A stretch of 64,000 bases of DNA from Altererythrobacter sp. CAU 1644 (GTDB lineage Bacteria > Pseudomonadota > Alphaproteobacteria > Sphingomonadales > Sphingomonadaceae): positions 1,623,001-1,687,000 of the forward strand of contig NZ_CP121106.1 of assembly GCF_029623755.1 (NCBI RefSeq), given 5' to 3'. A program made the translations under genes and the position numbers. Positions 52,678-60,561 of the stretch are shown piece after piece. Below the pieces are notes generated by a model, which did not search any database, was not told where the DNA came from, and saw only the letters and a list, made by a program, of their open reading frames with translations. Positions within the stretch are counted from its first letter, which is position 1; each line of letters starts with the position of its first letter.

Positions 52678-53385
52678 ATGGCACGCAGGAAATCCAGCCT
52701 AGGGCGCAAGTGGCGCCTCTATCTTGTCGCAACGTTCGCGCTGGCGCTGCTGGCCGGGGCGCTGTGGTATTGGTGGGACATGCAGCGCTGGGCACCGGAC
52801 GAGGCGTCGTACCCGGAACAGGGCGCCTATGTGACCGATCTAAACGGCCTGGTGGGGTTCGAAACGGTTCGCGCGCTCGGCGGGCAGTTCGTCTATCTGC
52901 GCGCGAGCGAAGGTGCAGCAGCCAAGGATGCGCGTTTCGCGCGCAATGTCGCGGCGGCGGCGCGCGCGGGACTGAAGGTCGGCGCGTTGCACCTGTTCGA
53001 TCCCTGCGCCAGCGCCGATGCGCAATCGGCCAATTTCGTGACGATGGTGCCGCGCGATGCAGACCTGCTGCCGCCCGCAATCACCTTGAGCGGAACGGGA
53101 GAATCCTGCCCGGAGCCGGTCAGCAGTGCGCGGGTCGAGAGCGAGCTGATGACCTTCATCAACCAGGTTGAAATGCATGCCGGCAAACAGGCCATCCTCA
53201 AGATCTATCCGGATTTCGAGGCGTATTATCGTTTGGCCGTGCAGATCGAGCGCGATCTGTGGCTCGTGCGCGACCGGATCGCGCCCGATTATGGCGGGCG
53301 GCCCTGGCTGCTATGGTCGGCCAACGCCAAGCGCGCTACGGAAGCGTCGGAAGAGAAGCTCGAATGGGTGGTGGTGCAACCGTGA
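52678..53385 (+). CDS. GH25-like protein lacking the canonical catalytic acids
   Basis: A 235-residue membrane-anchored protein with an N-terminal helix (YLVATFALALLAGALWYWWD). The rest follows the GH25 lysozyme pattern: YVTDLNGLVGFETVRALGGQ, FVYLRASEGAAAKDARFARN, AAAARAGLKVGALHLFDPCA, then a later barrel strand and PWLLWSANAK. In active GH25 enzymes the fourth strand ends in D-x-E after L-P-P; here it reads LLPPAITLSG, with Thr136 and Ser138 at those places. It is therefore probably not a muramidase, or uses other residues; a peptidoglycan-binding role is possible. Two Cys in the next strand region may form a disulfide. Confidence 0.7.
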   Translation: MARRKSSLGRKWRLYLVATFALALLAGALWYWWDMQRWAPDEASYPEQGAYVTDLNGLVGFETVRALGGQFVYLRASEGAAAKDARFARNVAAAARAGLKVGALHLFDPCASADAQSANFVTMVPRDADLLPPAITLSGTGESCPEPVSSARVESELMTFINQVEMHAGKQAILKIYPDFEAYYRLAVQIERDLWLVRDRIAPDYGGRPWLLWSANAKRATEASEEKLEWVVVQP

Positions 53386-53398
53386 TGAAGGGCATGCG

Positions 53399-53815
53399 AT
53401 GAGCAAAGACAACAATCGCGACAGCCTGATTGCCGCGGCCCGGGCGGCGCTCGACAACAGCTACTCACCCTATTCGTCGTTTCGCGTGGGCGCGGCGCTG
53501 CGCTTTGCCGATGGCACGGTGGTAACCGGGACCAATATCGAGAACGCCAGCTATGGGCTTGCGCTTTGCGCCGAGACCGTTGCTGTGGCCAAGGCCATGG
53601 ATGAGGGCCATCGCGGCGGGCTGGAGGAAGTCGCCGTGATCGGCGACACTGCCGCACCGATCACGCCCTGCGGCCGGTGCCGTCAGGTGCTGAACGAACT
53701 GGCAGAACTTGGCGGGACGGATCCGGTCGTGTGGTGCGCGGGCGAGGAGGAAGTCGTGCAGACCAGGCTGTCCGACCTCCTCCCGCGCGCATTCGGCCCG
53801 GCCAGCCTCGGCTGA
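53399..53815 (+). CDS. cdd: Cytidine deaminase
   Basis: A 138-residue zinc enzyme that deaminates cytidine and deoxycytidine to uridine forms for pyrimidine salvage. ALDNSYSPYSSFRVGAALRF is the family N-terminus, CAETVAVAKAM provides the catalytic Cys-Ala-Glu, and PCGRCRQVLNEL the other zinc ligands. The size matches tetrameric cytidine deaminases. The ATG at 53399 lies 13 bases after the GH25-like stop. Confidence 0.95.
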   Translation: MSKDNNRDSLIAAARAALDNSYSPYSSFRVGAALRFADGTVVTGTNIENASYGLALCAETVAVAKAMDEGHRGGLEEVAVIGDTAAPITPCGRCRQVLNELAELGGTDPVVWCAGEEEVVQTRLSDLLPRAFGPASLG

Positions 53816-53825
53816 TCGCCGCAGT

Positions 53826-54236
53826 TCAGGCGGCGTCGGCTGTCATCGCGGTGAAATCGGGACCCTTGCCGTAATCGACCGCGTCGCCGGTGGTGAGGAA
53901 GGTTTCCCACGTCACGCCCTGCGGATCGCTGATCCATTGTTTCATCGAGCGGGCATAGCAGCAGGTGGTCGCACCTTCATCGAGGATCGGGCCTTCGGCC
54001 GCCTGCAGACGGTCATAGACTTCGGCGAGTTCCGCCTGGTCCTCGACCTGGATTCCGAGGTGGGACACGCCATGGTCGGCGCGCTGCGAGATGGCGAAAT
54101 TCACGCGCGGGTCGTCGAGCATCCATTTGGCGTAGTCCGGCTTCACGACGGTGGGTTCGGCGGCGAACAGGGTCGAATAGAACCCGATCGAATGGTCGAG
54201 ATCCTTGACCGCGACATGGACGTGCAATCGTTTCAT
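53826..54236 (-). CDS. ArsI/CadI-family VOC metalloenzyme
   Basis: A 136-residue vicinal-oxygen-chelate protein. RLHVHVAVKDLDHSIGFYST, then VSHLGIQVEDQAELAEVYDR, then ATTCCYARSMKQWISDPQGV fits the ArsI/CadI group, in which the two adjacent Cys bind trivalent organoarsenicals and the His/Glu residues bind Fe(II). ArsI breaks the C-As bond of methylarsenite. It overlaps the ArsR-type gene by 4 bases, which supports a metalloid role. The alternative CadI name reflects the mycobacterial cadmium-induced homologue. Confidence 0.87.
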   Translation of the reverse strand: MKRLHVHVAVKDLDHSIGFYSTLFAAEPTVVKPDYAKWMLDDPRVNFAISQRADHGVSHLGIQVEDQAELAEVYDRLQAAEGPILDEGATTCCYARSMKQWISDPQGVTWETFLTTGDAVDYGKGPDFTAMTADAA

Positions 54237-54562
54237 GATGCTTGCTCCAGTGCTTCGAGCGCTGCGGCGCCGCAGCCATCGGCCTCGCAGCAGTTTTCGA
54301 GAAGATAGCCGACCAGCGAATAAATCGCGGAATAGTCGGCGCGATAGATAATGGTGCGGTGCTGCCGTTCCTGCGTCACCAGGCCGGCCTCGGACAGCTG
54401 GGCGAGGTGGAACGACAGCGAGCTTGGCGCCATGCCGAGCGCTTCGGCGATGGCGCCGGCCGACATGCCCCGCTCGCCCGCGCGCACCAGCCGGCGAAAT
54501 GCCGCCAGCCGGTTATCCTGCGCGAGGGCAGAGAGCGAGGCGATGGCCGCAGCGTCGTTCAC
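54233..54562 (-). CDS. ArsR/SmtB-family repressor
   Basis: A 109-residue winged-helix repressor. LSALAQDNRLAAFRRLVRAG and MAPSSLSFHLAQLSEAGLVT form the DNA-binding domain. The C-terminal ENCCEADGCG has three Cys that could bind As(III), as in C-terminal-type ArsR proteins; the N-terminal ELCVC site of other ArsRs is absent. The start is GTG 54562, embedded in the GTGA overlap with the small gene upstream. It probably controls the operon through the two operator copies at 54708-54775. Confidence 0.87.
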   Translation of the reverse strand: MNDAAAIASLSALAQDNRLAAFRRLVRAGERGMSAGAIAEALGMAPSSLSFHLAQLSEAGLVTQERQHRTIIYRADYSAIYSLVGYLLENCCEADGCGAAALEALEQAS

Positions 54563-54693
54563 TTGCGGCAGCCACGCATGTCGGGCCCGCCCAGCATGCG
54601 GGTGGGAATATTGCCGACCTCGCGCTGGCAGCACAGGCTGAGCGAGCGCGACATCATGATAAGATACCGTTCGAGGCGATTGGGGGTAGTCAC
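54559..54693 (-). CDS. Small Cys-containing protein (44 aa) heading the ars-type operon
   Basis: This short gene starts at GTG 54693 with a good ribosome site (GAAGGAG, 7 bases before) and ends at a TGA that overlaps the GTG of the ArsR-type gene (GTGA). The product begins with a basic stretch (VTTPNRLERYLIMMSRSLSL) followed by CCQREVGNIPTRMLGGPDMR and GCRK, so it has three Cys, two adjacent. The ribosome site, the exact overlap and the closeness to the operators suggest a translated leader peptide or a small metal-binding protein. I do not recognise it. Confidence 0.55.
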   Translation of the reverse strand: MTTPNRLERYLIMMSRSLSLCCQREVGNIPTRMLGGPDMRGCRK

Positions 54694-54707
54694 AGCGAAT
54701 CTCCTTC

Positions 54708-54775
54708 AATTCGAAGAATGTCGAAATGAAGGATGCGAAGCGCGCTGTCAAGCTCAATTCGAAAAATCTCGAAAT
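54708..54775. promoter_or_regulatory. Duplicated ArsR-type operator
   Basis: Two 20-base sites differ at only two positions: AATTCGAAGAATGTCGAAAT (54708-54727) and AATTCGAAAAATCTCGAAAT (54756-54775). Each contains TTCGAA and TCGAAAT half sites in the style of ArsR/SmtB operators. They lie 48 bases apart upstream of the small gene and the ArsR-type gene. Confidence 0.7.
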
Positions 54776-54797
54776 AAGGATCGGTCGGCTGCGCGCC

Positions 54798-55160
54798 CTA
54801 ATTCTCGTAGCAGCGGATCCAGCGTTGCTTGCCCTGCCACTCGACCGTGCCGTCATAGCTGTGGTTGCGGTCGTTCCATTCGGCGCGCACCGTGGCGAGC
54901 GTATCCAGCGCCTGCTCGTCGGTCAGCACCAGCCGCAGCTCCGAGCGGTCGAGCCACCACTGTGGCGTCGTGACAGAAACCTTCTTCTCCTTCACCCATA
55001 GATGCCCGCCGATCAGGGGAGCGCCCGGCACGTGCCCGAACCCCACCGCGATCGCGACCTCGCTGCCGTCGGCGGTCTTGCACATATAGCCGCCCGTCGC
55101 CTGAGCCGGAGAAGCCAGGGTCACAGCGGCGAGACACGATAGAGCGAGAAGGTTGCGCAT
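54798..55160 (-). CDS. Small secreted hypothetical protein
   Basis: A 120-residue protein with a signal peptide (NLLALSCLAAVTLASPAQA, cut near residue 21). The mature part has two Cys (in GYMCKTAD and WIRCYEN) likely to form one disulfide, and beta-rich segments (HLWVKEKKVSVTTPQWWLDR, RAEWNDRNHSYDGTVEWQGK). No family recognised. It is on the same strand as the carboxypeptidase and arsenic-type genes but separated from both. Confidence 0.65.
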   Translation of the reverse strand: MRNLLALSCLAAVTLASPAQATGGYMCKTADGSEVAIAVGFGHVPGAPLIGGHLWVKEKKVSVTTPQWWLDRSELRLVLTDEQALDTLATVRAEWNDRNHSYDGTVEWQGKQRWIRCYEN

Positions 55161-55209
55161 GCCTCCTTCTATCCGGCGGTCGCTGAACCGTCGATTGACT
55201 GGCCCGCTG

Positions 55210-56349
55210 CTATTGCTCGCGCGTTTCGAGCCACTCGACCAGCGCCGCCAGGCAGTCGCGTGCCAGCATCTTGCACCGCTCGGGCGACCAGCCCTGCTCG
55301 GGCTCGGGGAAGTCGGCCAGATCCTTGTAGGGCATCTCGAGCGTCATCGCGGTGCATTTGAAGCGATGCGCGATCTGCGTGGTCGCCATAGTCATATTGG
55401 CCTTGCCCGGTGCCGCCTTGGGATAGCCGAGCTTGGTCTGGAAGTCAGGCGTACGGCGGTCGAGGATCGCCTCGTAGTCATTGAACCCGGCGAGCTGCGC
55501 GTCGGTCAGGTCGGGAATGCCTTCGTAGCCGGCTAGGAACACCGCCGGAATGGCCTCGTCGCCATGGACGTCCATCGCAAAGTCGACGCCGGTTTCGTCC
55601 ATCCGGTTGCGGATGCACAGCACTTCGGGCGAATTCTCTTCGCTGGGGCTTTCCCATTCGCGGTTGAGGTTCACGCCCACGGCATTGGTGCGCAGGTGGC
55701 CGCGGCACGAACCGTCGGGGTTGCAGTTGGGAACGACATAGAGGCGGCAGCGCTGGCGCAGCGCGCGACCGACCGGATCGGCCAGATCGGTCAGGCATTC
55801 GAGCGCGCCCTCCATCCACCATTCGGCCTGCGTTTCGCCCGGATGCTGGCGCCCGGTCAGCCAGACCCGCGTCTGGCCTTCGCCCATTTCGAGGCAATCG
55901 ATCGGCTGGCCTTCGACCGACTGGCCGAGACGGACCAACTCGACGCCTTCGCTGGCAGCCGCTTCGGAAACGAGGTCGTGATGGCGCTCCATCGAATAGG
56001 GCGCGAAATAGGCGAACCAGGCGATATTGCCTGCGGGCGTGTACTTGATGGTCAGCGTGCCGTCGGCCGCGTCCTTGTCGAACGCGGTTTCGGTGCGCGC
56101 CCAGTACTCGCGGTCTTCCGAAACGCAGGCGGTGTAGCCCGGCCAGCCCTGCGGGTAGGCAGAGTTATTGAGGTTGACGATCTTCAGCTCGACCGGTGCG
56201 CCAGCCGCGCCGGTAACGCGGAAGTGGAACCATTGCGCGAATTCGGACTGCTTGTCCTTGCGGATCGCCAGCCTGGCCGTGTTTCCGGCGATTTCCAGCA
56301 CTTCGATATTGCCGCTGTCGAAGGCGGCATCGATCACGATATTGCTCAC
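55210..56349 (-). CDS. M14-family carboxypeptidase (cytosolic carboxypeptidase-like)
   Basis: A 379-residue zinc carboxypeptidase of the CCP/AGBL branch. The N-terminal domain of about 115 residues ([20 protein letters not shown]) is a beta-sandwich typical of this branch. The zinc ligands lie in [17 protein letters not shown] (His, Glu) and [10 protein letters not shown] (His), the substrate-binding PNCNPDGS and [10 protein letters not shown] are present, and TLEMPYK carries the catalytic Glu. No signal peptide, so cytoplasmic. Bacterial substrates are unknown. It begins directly after the stop of the DUF4136 gene. Confidence 0.92.
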   Translation of the reverse strand: MSNIVIDAAFDSGNIEVLEIAGNTARLAIRKDKQSEFAQWFHFRVTGAAGAPVELKIVNLNNSAYPQGWPGYTACVSEDREYWARTETAFDKDAADGTLTIKYTPAGNIAWFAYFAPYSMERHHDLVSEAAASEGVELVRLGQSVEGQPIDCLEMGEGQTRVWLTGRQHPGETQAEWWMEGALECLTDLADPVGRALRQRCRLYVVPNCNPDGSCRGHLRTNAVGVNLNREWESPSEENSPEVLCIRNRMDETGVDFAMDVHGDEAIPAVFLAGYEGIPDLTDAQLAGFNDYEAILDRRTPDFQTKLGYPKAAPGKANMTMATTQIAHRFKCTAMTLEMPYKDLADFPEPEQGWSPERCKMLARDCLAALVEWLETREQ

Positions 56350-56958
56350 TTAGTTGACCTTTGTTCTTACGGTTTCGCCATTGCCGCCCGGGAAATCCCG
56401 GAACAGGGCCTCGGCAATAATGGATGCATTGGTAGCTGGTTCGGCCTGCGCCGCCTCGGGACCGACCGAGAATTGCGCGCGGCCTTCCCATACCGCCTGG
56501 TTGCTCTTCGCATCGCGCAGCATGACCGACAGTTCGGTGCCGACGCGTTCGCGGCTGCGACCACCGCCCAGATTGATGCCCACGCCTACCCCCACGCCCG
56601 AGCCGTATGATCCGGTCGATCCGCCGACCCCGACGCTCACCGGGCCGCGACGCTCACCGTCGGAGCCGATGGCGAAGCGATCGACCTCGACCTGCGCGAT
56701 CAATGTCGCCTCGCTGCGATTGGTCTCGCGATAGCCAAGCCGCGACAGTTCGCGTGCCACTGCGGCCTTGTAGGGCGAGGCGGCGAGGCTATCGCCGCCC
56801 CGAGGGGCGCTCTCGATAAAGACGGTGCCGCCCTCGATCACGCTCAGGCCGGCGGGATTGTGGAACCGCGTTACTTCGACCGGGCTGGCCGGCGCTGGTG
56901 CGGTTGCACATCCGGCGAGCAAGGCCGCCGCGGCGATAGGTAGAACGAAGCGTGTCAT
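56350..56958 (-). CDS. DUF4136 lipoprotein
   Basis: A 202-residue lipoprotein (lipobox LLAGC, Cys near residue 16). The pattern VEVTRFHNPAGLSVIEGGTV, AARELSRLGY-like strand (AAVARELSRLGYRETNRSEA) and a Gly-rich loop (GVGGSTGSYGSGVGVGVGIN) fits DUF4136. Such proteins reside at the outer membrane; role unknown. Its stop abuts the carboxypeptidase start, suggesting cotranscription. Confidence 0.82.
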   Translation of the reverse strand: MTRFVLPIAAAALLAGCATAPAPASPVEVTRFHNPAGLSVIEGGTVFIESAPRGGDSLAASPYKAAVARELSRLGYRETNRSEATLIAQVEVDRFAIGSDGERRGPVSVGVGGSTGSYGSGVGVGVGINLGGGRSRERVGTELSVMLRDAKSNQAVWEGRAQFSVGPEAAQAEPATNASIIAEALFRDFPGGNGETVRTKVN

Positions 56959-57191
56959 GGGTCCTCTCCGGGGCGCGTTTTGGTCGAGCCGCCTGCCGAG
57001 CGCAAGCGCCTATATTCTTACTCAACGCGCGGGAGGCGATTGAAGGCCCCGCTCTTTGTAAAAGGAGTCTTGCGATTTCTTTACGATGACGGAGGTTCGC
57101 GGGCTCGACCAAGGCGAAATTCGGCCGCCGACACCGCTTACGACGGTTGACCTTCCACGATTCGGCCTCTATGCGCCCCGCTTGAATTTCC

Positions 57192-57224
57192 GGCATCGGA
57201 GACTACCTCCGGTGCCTGTTTTAT
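57192..57224 (+). terminator. Terminator-like hairpin in the rpmJ leader
   Basis: GGCATCGGAG (57192-57201) pairs with CTCCGGTGCC (57207-57216; one G-T wobble) around a 5-base loop, and TGTTTTATT follows at once. It looks like a rho-independent terminator reading rightwards, but no rightward gene lies upstream; the next element is the rpmJ ribosome site only 5 bases further. It may act as an attenuator. Confidence 0.6.
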
Positions 57225-57239
57225 TCTCAGGAAGATAAC

Positions 57240-57365
57240 ATGAAGATCCGCAACAGCCTCAAGTCGCTGAAGAACCGCCATCGCGATTGCCGCGTCATTC
57301 GCCGCCGCGGTCGCACCTATGTGATCAACAAGACCAACCGTCGCTTCAAGGCCCGCCAGGGCTGA
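57240..57365 (+). CDS. rpmJ: 50S ribosomal protein L36 (one-Cys, zinc-independent type)
   Basis: A 41-residue basic protein, [20 protein letters not shown] then [20 protein letters not shown] and a last Gly. The '[16 protein letters not shown]' core is L36. Only one of the usual zinc ligands (Cys) is present, so it is the C-minus form common in alphaproteobacteria, whose ribosome does not need zinc here. AGGAAG precedes the ATG. It is monocistronic with hairpins on both sides. Confidence 0.96.
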   Translation: MKIRNSLKSLKNRHRDCRVIRRRGRTYVINKTNRRFKARQG

Positions 57366-57409
57366 TTTGAGCCAGTTGGCCGATCGCTTATGGCGGTCGC
57401 GCAGCTTAC

Positions 57410-57447
57410 CGGCCCGCCTCCCAACGGAGTGCGGGCCGTTGCTGTTT
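57410..57447 (+). terminator. Terminator of rpmJ
   Basis: CGGCCCGC (57410-57417) pairs with GCGGGCCG (57431-57438), followed by TTGCTGTTT. It lies 45 bases after the rpmJ stop and before the HAD gene. Confidence 0.75.
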
Positions 57448-57461
57448 GAGGAGTTGGGAAC

Positions 57462-58079
57462 GTGACACAGAAGATCGAAGCGGTGGTGTTCGATGTCGGG
57501 CGGGTGATCGTCCAGTGGAACCTGCGCCACCTGTTCGAGAAACTGATCCATGACGCGGCCGAGCTCGACTGGTTCCTCGCCAATGTTGTGACGGAGGCAT
57601 GGCACTTCGAGCACGATGCCGGGCGACCGCTGGCCGAGATGGTGCCCGAACGTAAGGCGCTATTCCCGAAGCATGCGCACCTGATAGATGTCTATGCGAC
57701 CCGCTTCAACGAGACCATTCCTGGCCGCGTCCCGGGAACCGCTGACTTGATCGAACGGCTCGTGTCCCACGACGTGCCGCTCTACGCGATCACCAATTTC
57801 GGGGCCGAATTCTGGGCCATGTTCCGGCCGACCGAACCCTTGTTCGATCACTTTCAGGAGATCGTGGTGTCGGGGGAGGAGAAGCTCGCCAAGCCCGATC
57901 CGGCGATCTTCCATCTTGCCGAAGCGCGCTTCGGCCACCGCGCCCAGAGCATGCTGTTCATCGACGACAACGCGGCCAATATCGCGGCGGCCGAGGCGCT
58001 GGGCTGGCAGGTGCATCACTTCACCGAGGCCGGCGCACTTGAACGCGACCTCAAGGGGCGTGGGCTGATCCCGGCCTGA
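57462..58079 (+). CDS. HAD-superfamily hydrolase (subfamily IA)
   Basis: A 205-residue phosphatase-like enzyme. Motif I is VVFDVGRVIVQW, with the second Asp replaced by Gly-Arg (the D-x-G form), motif II LYAITNFG, motif III the Lys in KPDPAIFHLA, and motif IV MLFIDDNAANIAAAEALGWQ. Many HAD-IA proteins, including haloacid dehalogenase-like and YihX-like phosphatases, have this form; lack of the second Asp favours a dehalogenase- or phosphonatase-like reaction or a nonphosphatase role. GAGGAG lies upstream. Convergent with the CC_3452-like gene. Confidence 0.87.
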   Translation: MTQKIEAVVFDVGRVIVQWNLRHLFEKLIHDAAELDWFLANVVTEAWHFEHDAGRPLAEMVPERKALFPKHAHLIDVYATRFNETIPGRVPGTADLIERLVSHDVPLYAITNFGAEFWAMFRPTEPLFDHFQEIVVSGEEKLAKPDPAIFHLAEARFGHRAQSMLFIDDNAANIAAAEALGWQVHHFTEAGALERDLKGRGLIPA

Positions 58080-58090
58080 CAGGAAACGAA

Positions 58091-58125
58091 AAGGCCTCCG
58101 GCGGTTGGGGACAGCCGGAGGCCTT
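58091..58125. terminator. Bidirectional terminator between convergent genes
   Basis: AAGGCCTCCGGC (58091-58102) and GCCGGAGGCCTT (58114-58125) form a perfect 12-bp stem. A T-run follows on the minus strand (TTTTCG), so it mainly ends the leftward gene, with the A-rich side before it on the plus strand. Confidence 0.88.
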
Positions 58126-58163
58126 CGGGGACACCCTGGTGGAGAGGACGAGGGTGTGGGGGA

Positions 58164-58508
58164 TTACTTGCCGTTGCAGGTGGCGAGCTGTTCTTCCGCG
58201 AGGGCTTCACCCTTGGCGGTGAAGCTGGTCACTTCGCCGAGTTCGCGCGCCAGGCCGCGGCAGATCCGCAGCGGGCGCGAATTGCCCTTGGCTGCCTTGC
58301 AGGTGGTGCCTTCGCAATACCAGGCGATGCCCGAGGCAATGGCGCGGCTTTCGCTGGTCGGCTGGGCCAGCTCGGCGGTGTAATAGACCGTGTTCGATGC
58401 GGCCTGTGCAGGAGCCGGAGAGGTGACTGCGCCCAGGGTGAGCGTGGTGTAGATCGCGGCAAGCGCGAGCACGCCAAGCCGGTTCGAGCGGGGGAGAGAG
58501 AGGGTCAT
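58164..58508 (-). CDS. Small secreted protein, CC_3452-like
   Basis: A 114-residue protein with a signal peptide ending in SPAPAQA (about residue 36). The mature part, VYYTAELAQPTSESRAIASG, IAWYCEGTTCKAAKGNSRPL and CRGLARELGEVTSF, has four Cys, two of them in WYCEGTTC, and matches what I recall as the CC_3452 family of small alphaproteobacterial secreted proteins. Function unknown. Its promoter region is shared with the divergent HxlR-type regulator. Confidence 0.7.
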   Translation of the reverse strand: MTLSLPRSNRLGVLALAAIYTTLTLGAVTSPAPAQAASNTVYYTAELAQPTSESRAIASGIAWYCEGTTCKAAKGNSRPLRICRGLARELGEVTSFTAKGEALAEEQLATCNGK

Positions 58509-58545
58509 GACGATATTCCTTCACAGCATTGTCTTGCAGCGCTAA

Positions 58546-58591
58546 GTTTCGAATCGAAACCAGTTGCTATTCACTACCTATTCAAGTAGGT
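58546..58591. promoter_or_regulatory. Inverted repeats in the divergent CC_3452-like / HxlR region
   Basis: Two elements: GTTTCGA-A-TCGAAAC (58546-58560), and ACCTA-TTCAAG-TAGGT (58576-58591). A further TAGGTT occurs near 58650. HxlR-family regulators bind such short inverted repeats in their own divergent promoter, so these are candidate sites for autoregulation. Confidence 0.45.
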
Positions 58592-58673
58592 TTCAGAAAG
58601 CAACCCAAAAGTGCAAAACTTTTTTGCCCCCCTCGAAAACCCGCGCTAAATAGGTTGCAGGGAAAGGACTGAA

Positions 58674-59228
58674 ATGGGCGATATCAGAGAACCACTGCGC
58701 GAACTTATCGAGTGCGGTCTGCCGCAAGCGCTTGAAGTTATGGGAGAACGCTGGTCGTTCATGATCCTGCGCGCCAGCTTCAACGGCCTGCATCACTTCG
58801 AGGAATTTCTGAGCGAACTGGGTATCGCGCGGAACATCCTTTCGAATCGACTCGCCAAGCTGGTCGAGCATGGGATCCTCAAGCGCGAACCTTGCGCCGA
58901 CGATCGCCGCAAGATCGAATATCGCCTGACCGACAAAGGGTTCGACCTCCTCCCTGCCATGCTCGCGCTGCGCCAATGGGGGCAGAAGTATGGCGCCGAG
59001 ATCGAGGAGAATCCGGTGCTGGTGGACGAGCTCGATCGCCTGCCGATCGGCCCAGTGTCGATCCTTGCCCATGACGGCCGGATATTGAACCACCAGGACC
59101 TATGGCTGGTGCGGCCGGAGAATATCGGCGTTCGAGCTGACGGCAGCATCGCGAAAGCGGGCAGCGTTCTGGGGCGCGGAGATGTGATCGACATGGCGCG
59201 CGCGAAGAAGGCGGCCGCCGGACGGTAA
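58674..59228 (+). CDS. HxlR-family transcriptional regulator
   Basis: A 184-residue regulator. The HxlR winged helix is plain: LEVMGERWSFMILRASFNGL (residues 20-39), then RNILSNRLAKLVEHGILKRE and RRKIEYRLTDKGFDLLPAML. The C-terminal 70 residues (LVDELDRLPIGPVSILAHDG...) extend beyond the usual 110-130-residue family size and may bind a ligand. AGGGAAAGG precedes the ATG. The divergent CC_3452-like gene is its most likely target apart from itself. Confidence 0.9.
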   Translation: MGDIREPLRELIECGLPQALEVMGERWSFMILRASFNGLHHFEEFLSELGIARNILSNRLAKLVEHGILKREPCADDRRKIEYRLTDKGFDLLPAMLALRQWGQKYGAEIEENPVLVDELDRLPIGPVSILAHDGRILNHQDLWLVRPENIGVRADGSIAKAGSVLGRGDVIDMARAKKAAAGR

Positions 59229-59269
59229 CCCGCCCGCCTGCCTGCCTTGAGCGCCCTCGACCGGGGTGC

Positions 59270-60469
59270 CTATTCGATCACTTCAGGTTCGAACGCTTCA
59301 GGACTGGCGATCCGGCCAACGAACAGCACCTCGCGCGCTTCCAGATCGCGAATCACGATCACGAATGGCCGGTCGGCGATGAACGGGACCGGCTCCTTCT
59401 CGTAGATTGCACCGGATGTCACGACAATGCTGATCGTCGTCACTGCCGCCGCCCTGGTTCCCGCGTCGAACACCTGCAGCTTGGTCACGTGGCGGGCATC
59501 GCTAACCACCAGCGGCGCTTGGCCTGGCTCCGCCATCGGCGACAGGTCGGCCACACCCTTTTCGAAAGGTGCGGTCACTCCCAGAGCCTGGAGGGCTGGG
59601 ATGAGCCCGGTCGAATAGTCGACTTCGAATTGCGGGATCAGCAGATCGACGAGCTGATGCTTCTCACCGGCAAGCTTCGCGCCGAGTTCCTCGATCATCT
59701 CGGGCGACGGCGCTTCCGCCATGACCCGTCGTTTTTCCGGGATGATCACGTCCATCGTGTAGCGATCGTTGGCGTAGGGAATACGGACAGCCGACCAGCC
59801 ATCTGCCTCGACCTTGTTCAGCGACAGGACCTTTCCCACGAAGCGGAAGGGTTTCTCCGATCCATCGCCGAACAGGAACGCCCGGATATCACCGTGGGTC
59901 AACTTGGTTTCCCATCTGCCATCGAAATAGAGCGCGTTCGCCAGCACGGCGACCATGTCGGGCGTAATCGATCCGGGGGTGATTACTTGCGGGATCAGCC
60001 CTTCGGTCGCTTTTTCGGCCCAGTCGTTGATCGTCTTGGCGGTCGGGGCAGGAGTGAGAAAGTCCACCGCTTGAGTGGTCGCGTCGTAGCGTGACTTCGC
60101 CGAGCTGACGAAGCTCTGGCGGAAGCGAAATGCGTCGGACAGGAACAGCGCATTGGCGATCCGCACCTCGACGTCGTCCTTGTCGACCCGCAGGTAGTCG
60201 GCATTGCGCGGCGCGGGCAGGACCCGGTCGAGCTGCTCGGCCGTGCTGCCCGCGGCACCCAGGCGCAGGAGCCCGAATGCCTGGTCGACGCTCGCGGGCG
60301 AGTAGACGATGTTTTCCTTTGGCCCCGCCTCGCGATCGAGAATCGGGAACAGTGCCATCGCGCCGGAGCCATCCCGCTCGACGATGGAATCAGGCGATGT
60401 GGCGACGGGTTCGGTGGTTGCACATGCAGCCAGGGCGAGCGGGGCGAGCAGCAAGAGATGTCGTGTCAT
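59270..60469 (-). CDS. Serpin-family lipoprotein
   Basis: A 399-residue lipoprotein (lipobox LALAAC) with a serpin fold: NIVYSPASVDQAFGLLRLGA at the start, VLANALYFDGRWETKLTHGD, a TMDVIIPEK strand, and the C-terminal VPFIADRPFVIVIRDLEARE and VLFVGRI. The hinge before the reactive loop reads DAGTRAAAVTT with Gly at about 337, the small-residue pattern of inhibitory serpins. The predicted scissile region is near SIVVTSGA. It probably protects the envelope from host or competitor serine proteases. Serpins are patchy in bacteria. ATG 60469 is preferred to the start five codons upstream. Confidence 0.88.
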   Translation of the reverse strand: MTRHLLLLAPLALAACATTEPVATSPDSIVERDGSGAMALFPILDREAGPKENIVYSPASVDQAFGLLRLGAAGSTAEQLDRVLPAPRNADYLRVDKDDVEVRIANALFLSDAFRFRQSFVSSAKSRYDATTQAVDFLTPAPTAKTINDWAEKATEGLIPQVITPGSITPDMVAVLANALYFDGRWETKLTHGDIRAFLFGDGSEKPFRFVGKVLSLNKVEADGWSAVRIPYANDRYTMDVIIPEKRRVMAEAPSPEMIEELGAKLAGEKHQLVDLLIPQFEVDYSTGLIPALQALGVTAPFEKGVADLSPMAEPGQAPLVVSDARHVTKLQVFDAGTRAAAVTTISIVVTSGAIYEKEPVPFIADRPFVIVIRDLEAREVLFVGRIASPEAFEPEVIE

Positions 60470-60561
60470 TCCGCTCGAACGCACGACATCTCAAAGAGTT
60501 GCATGATTGCACAGAGCCCGATCGCGGGGCGATCATACCCCGATGATCGCCCTGGCCCGGA

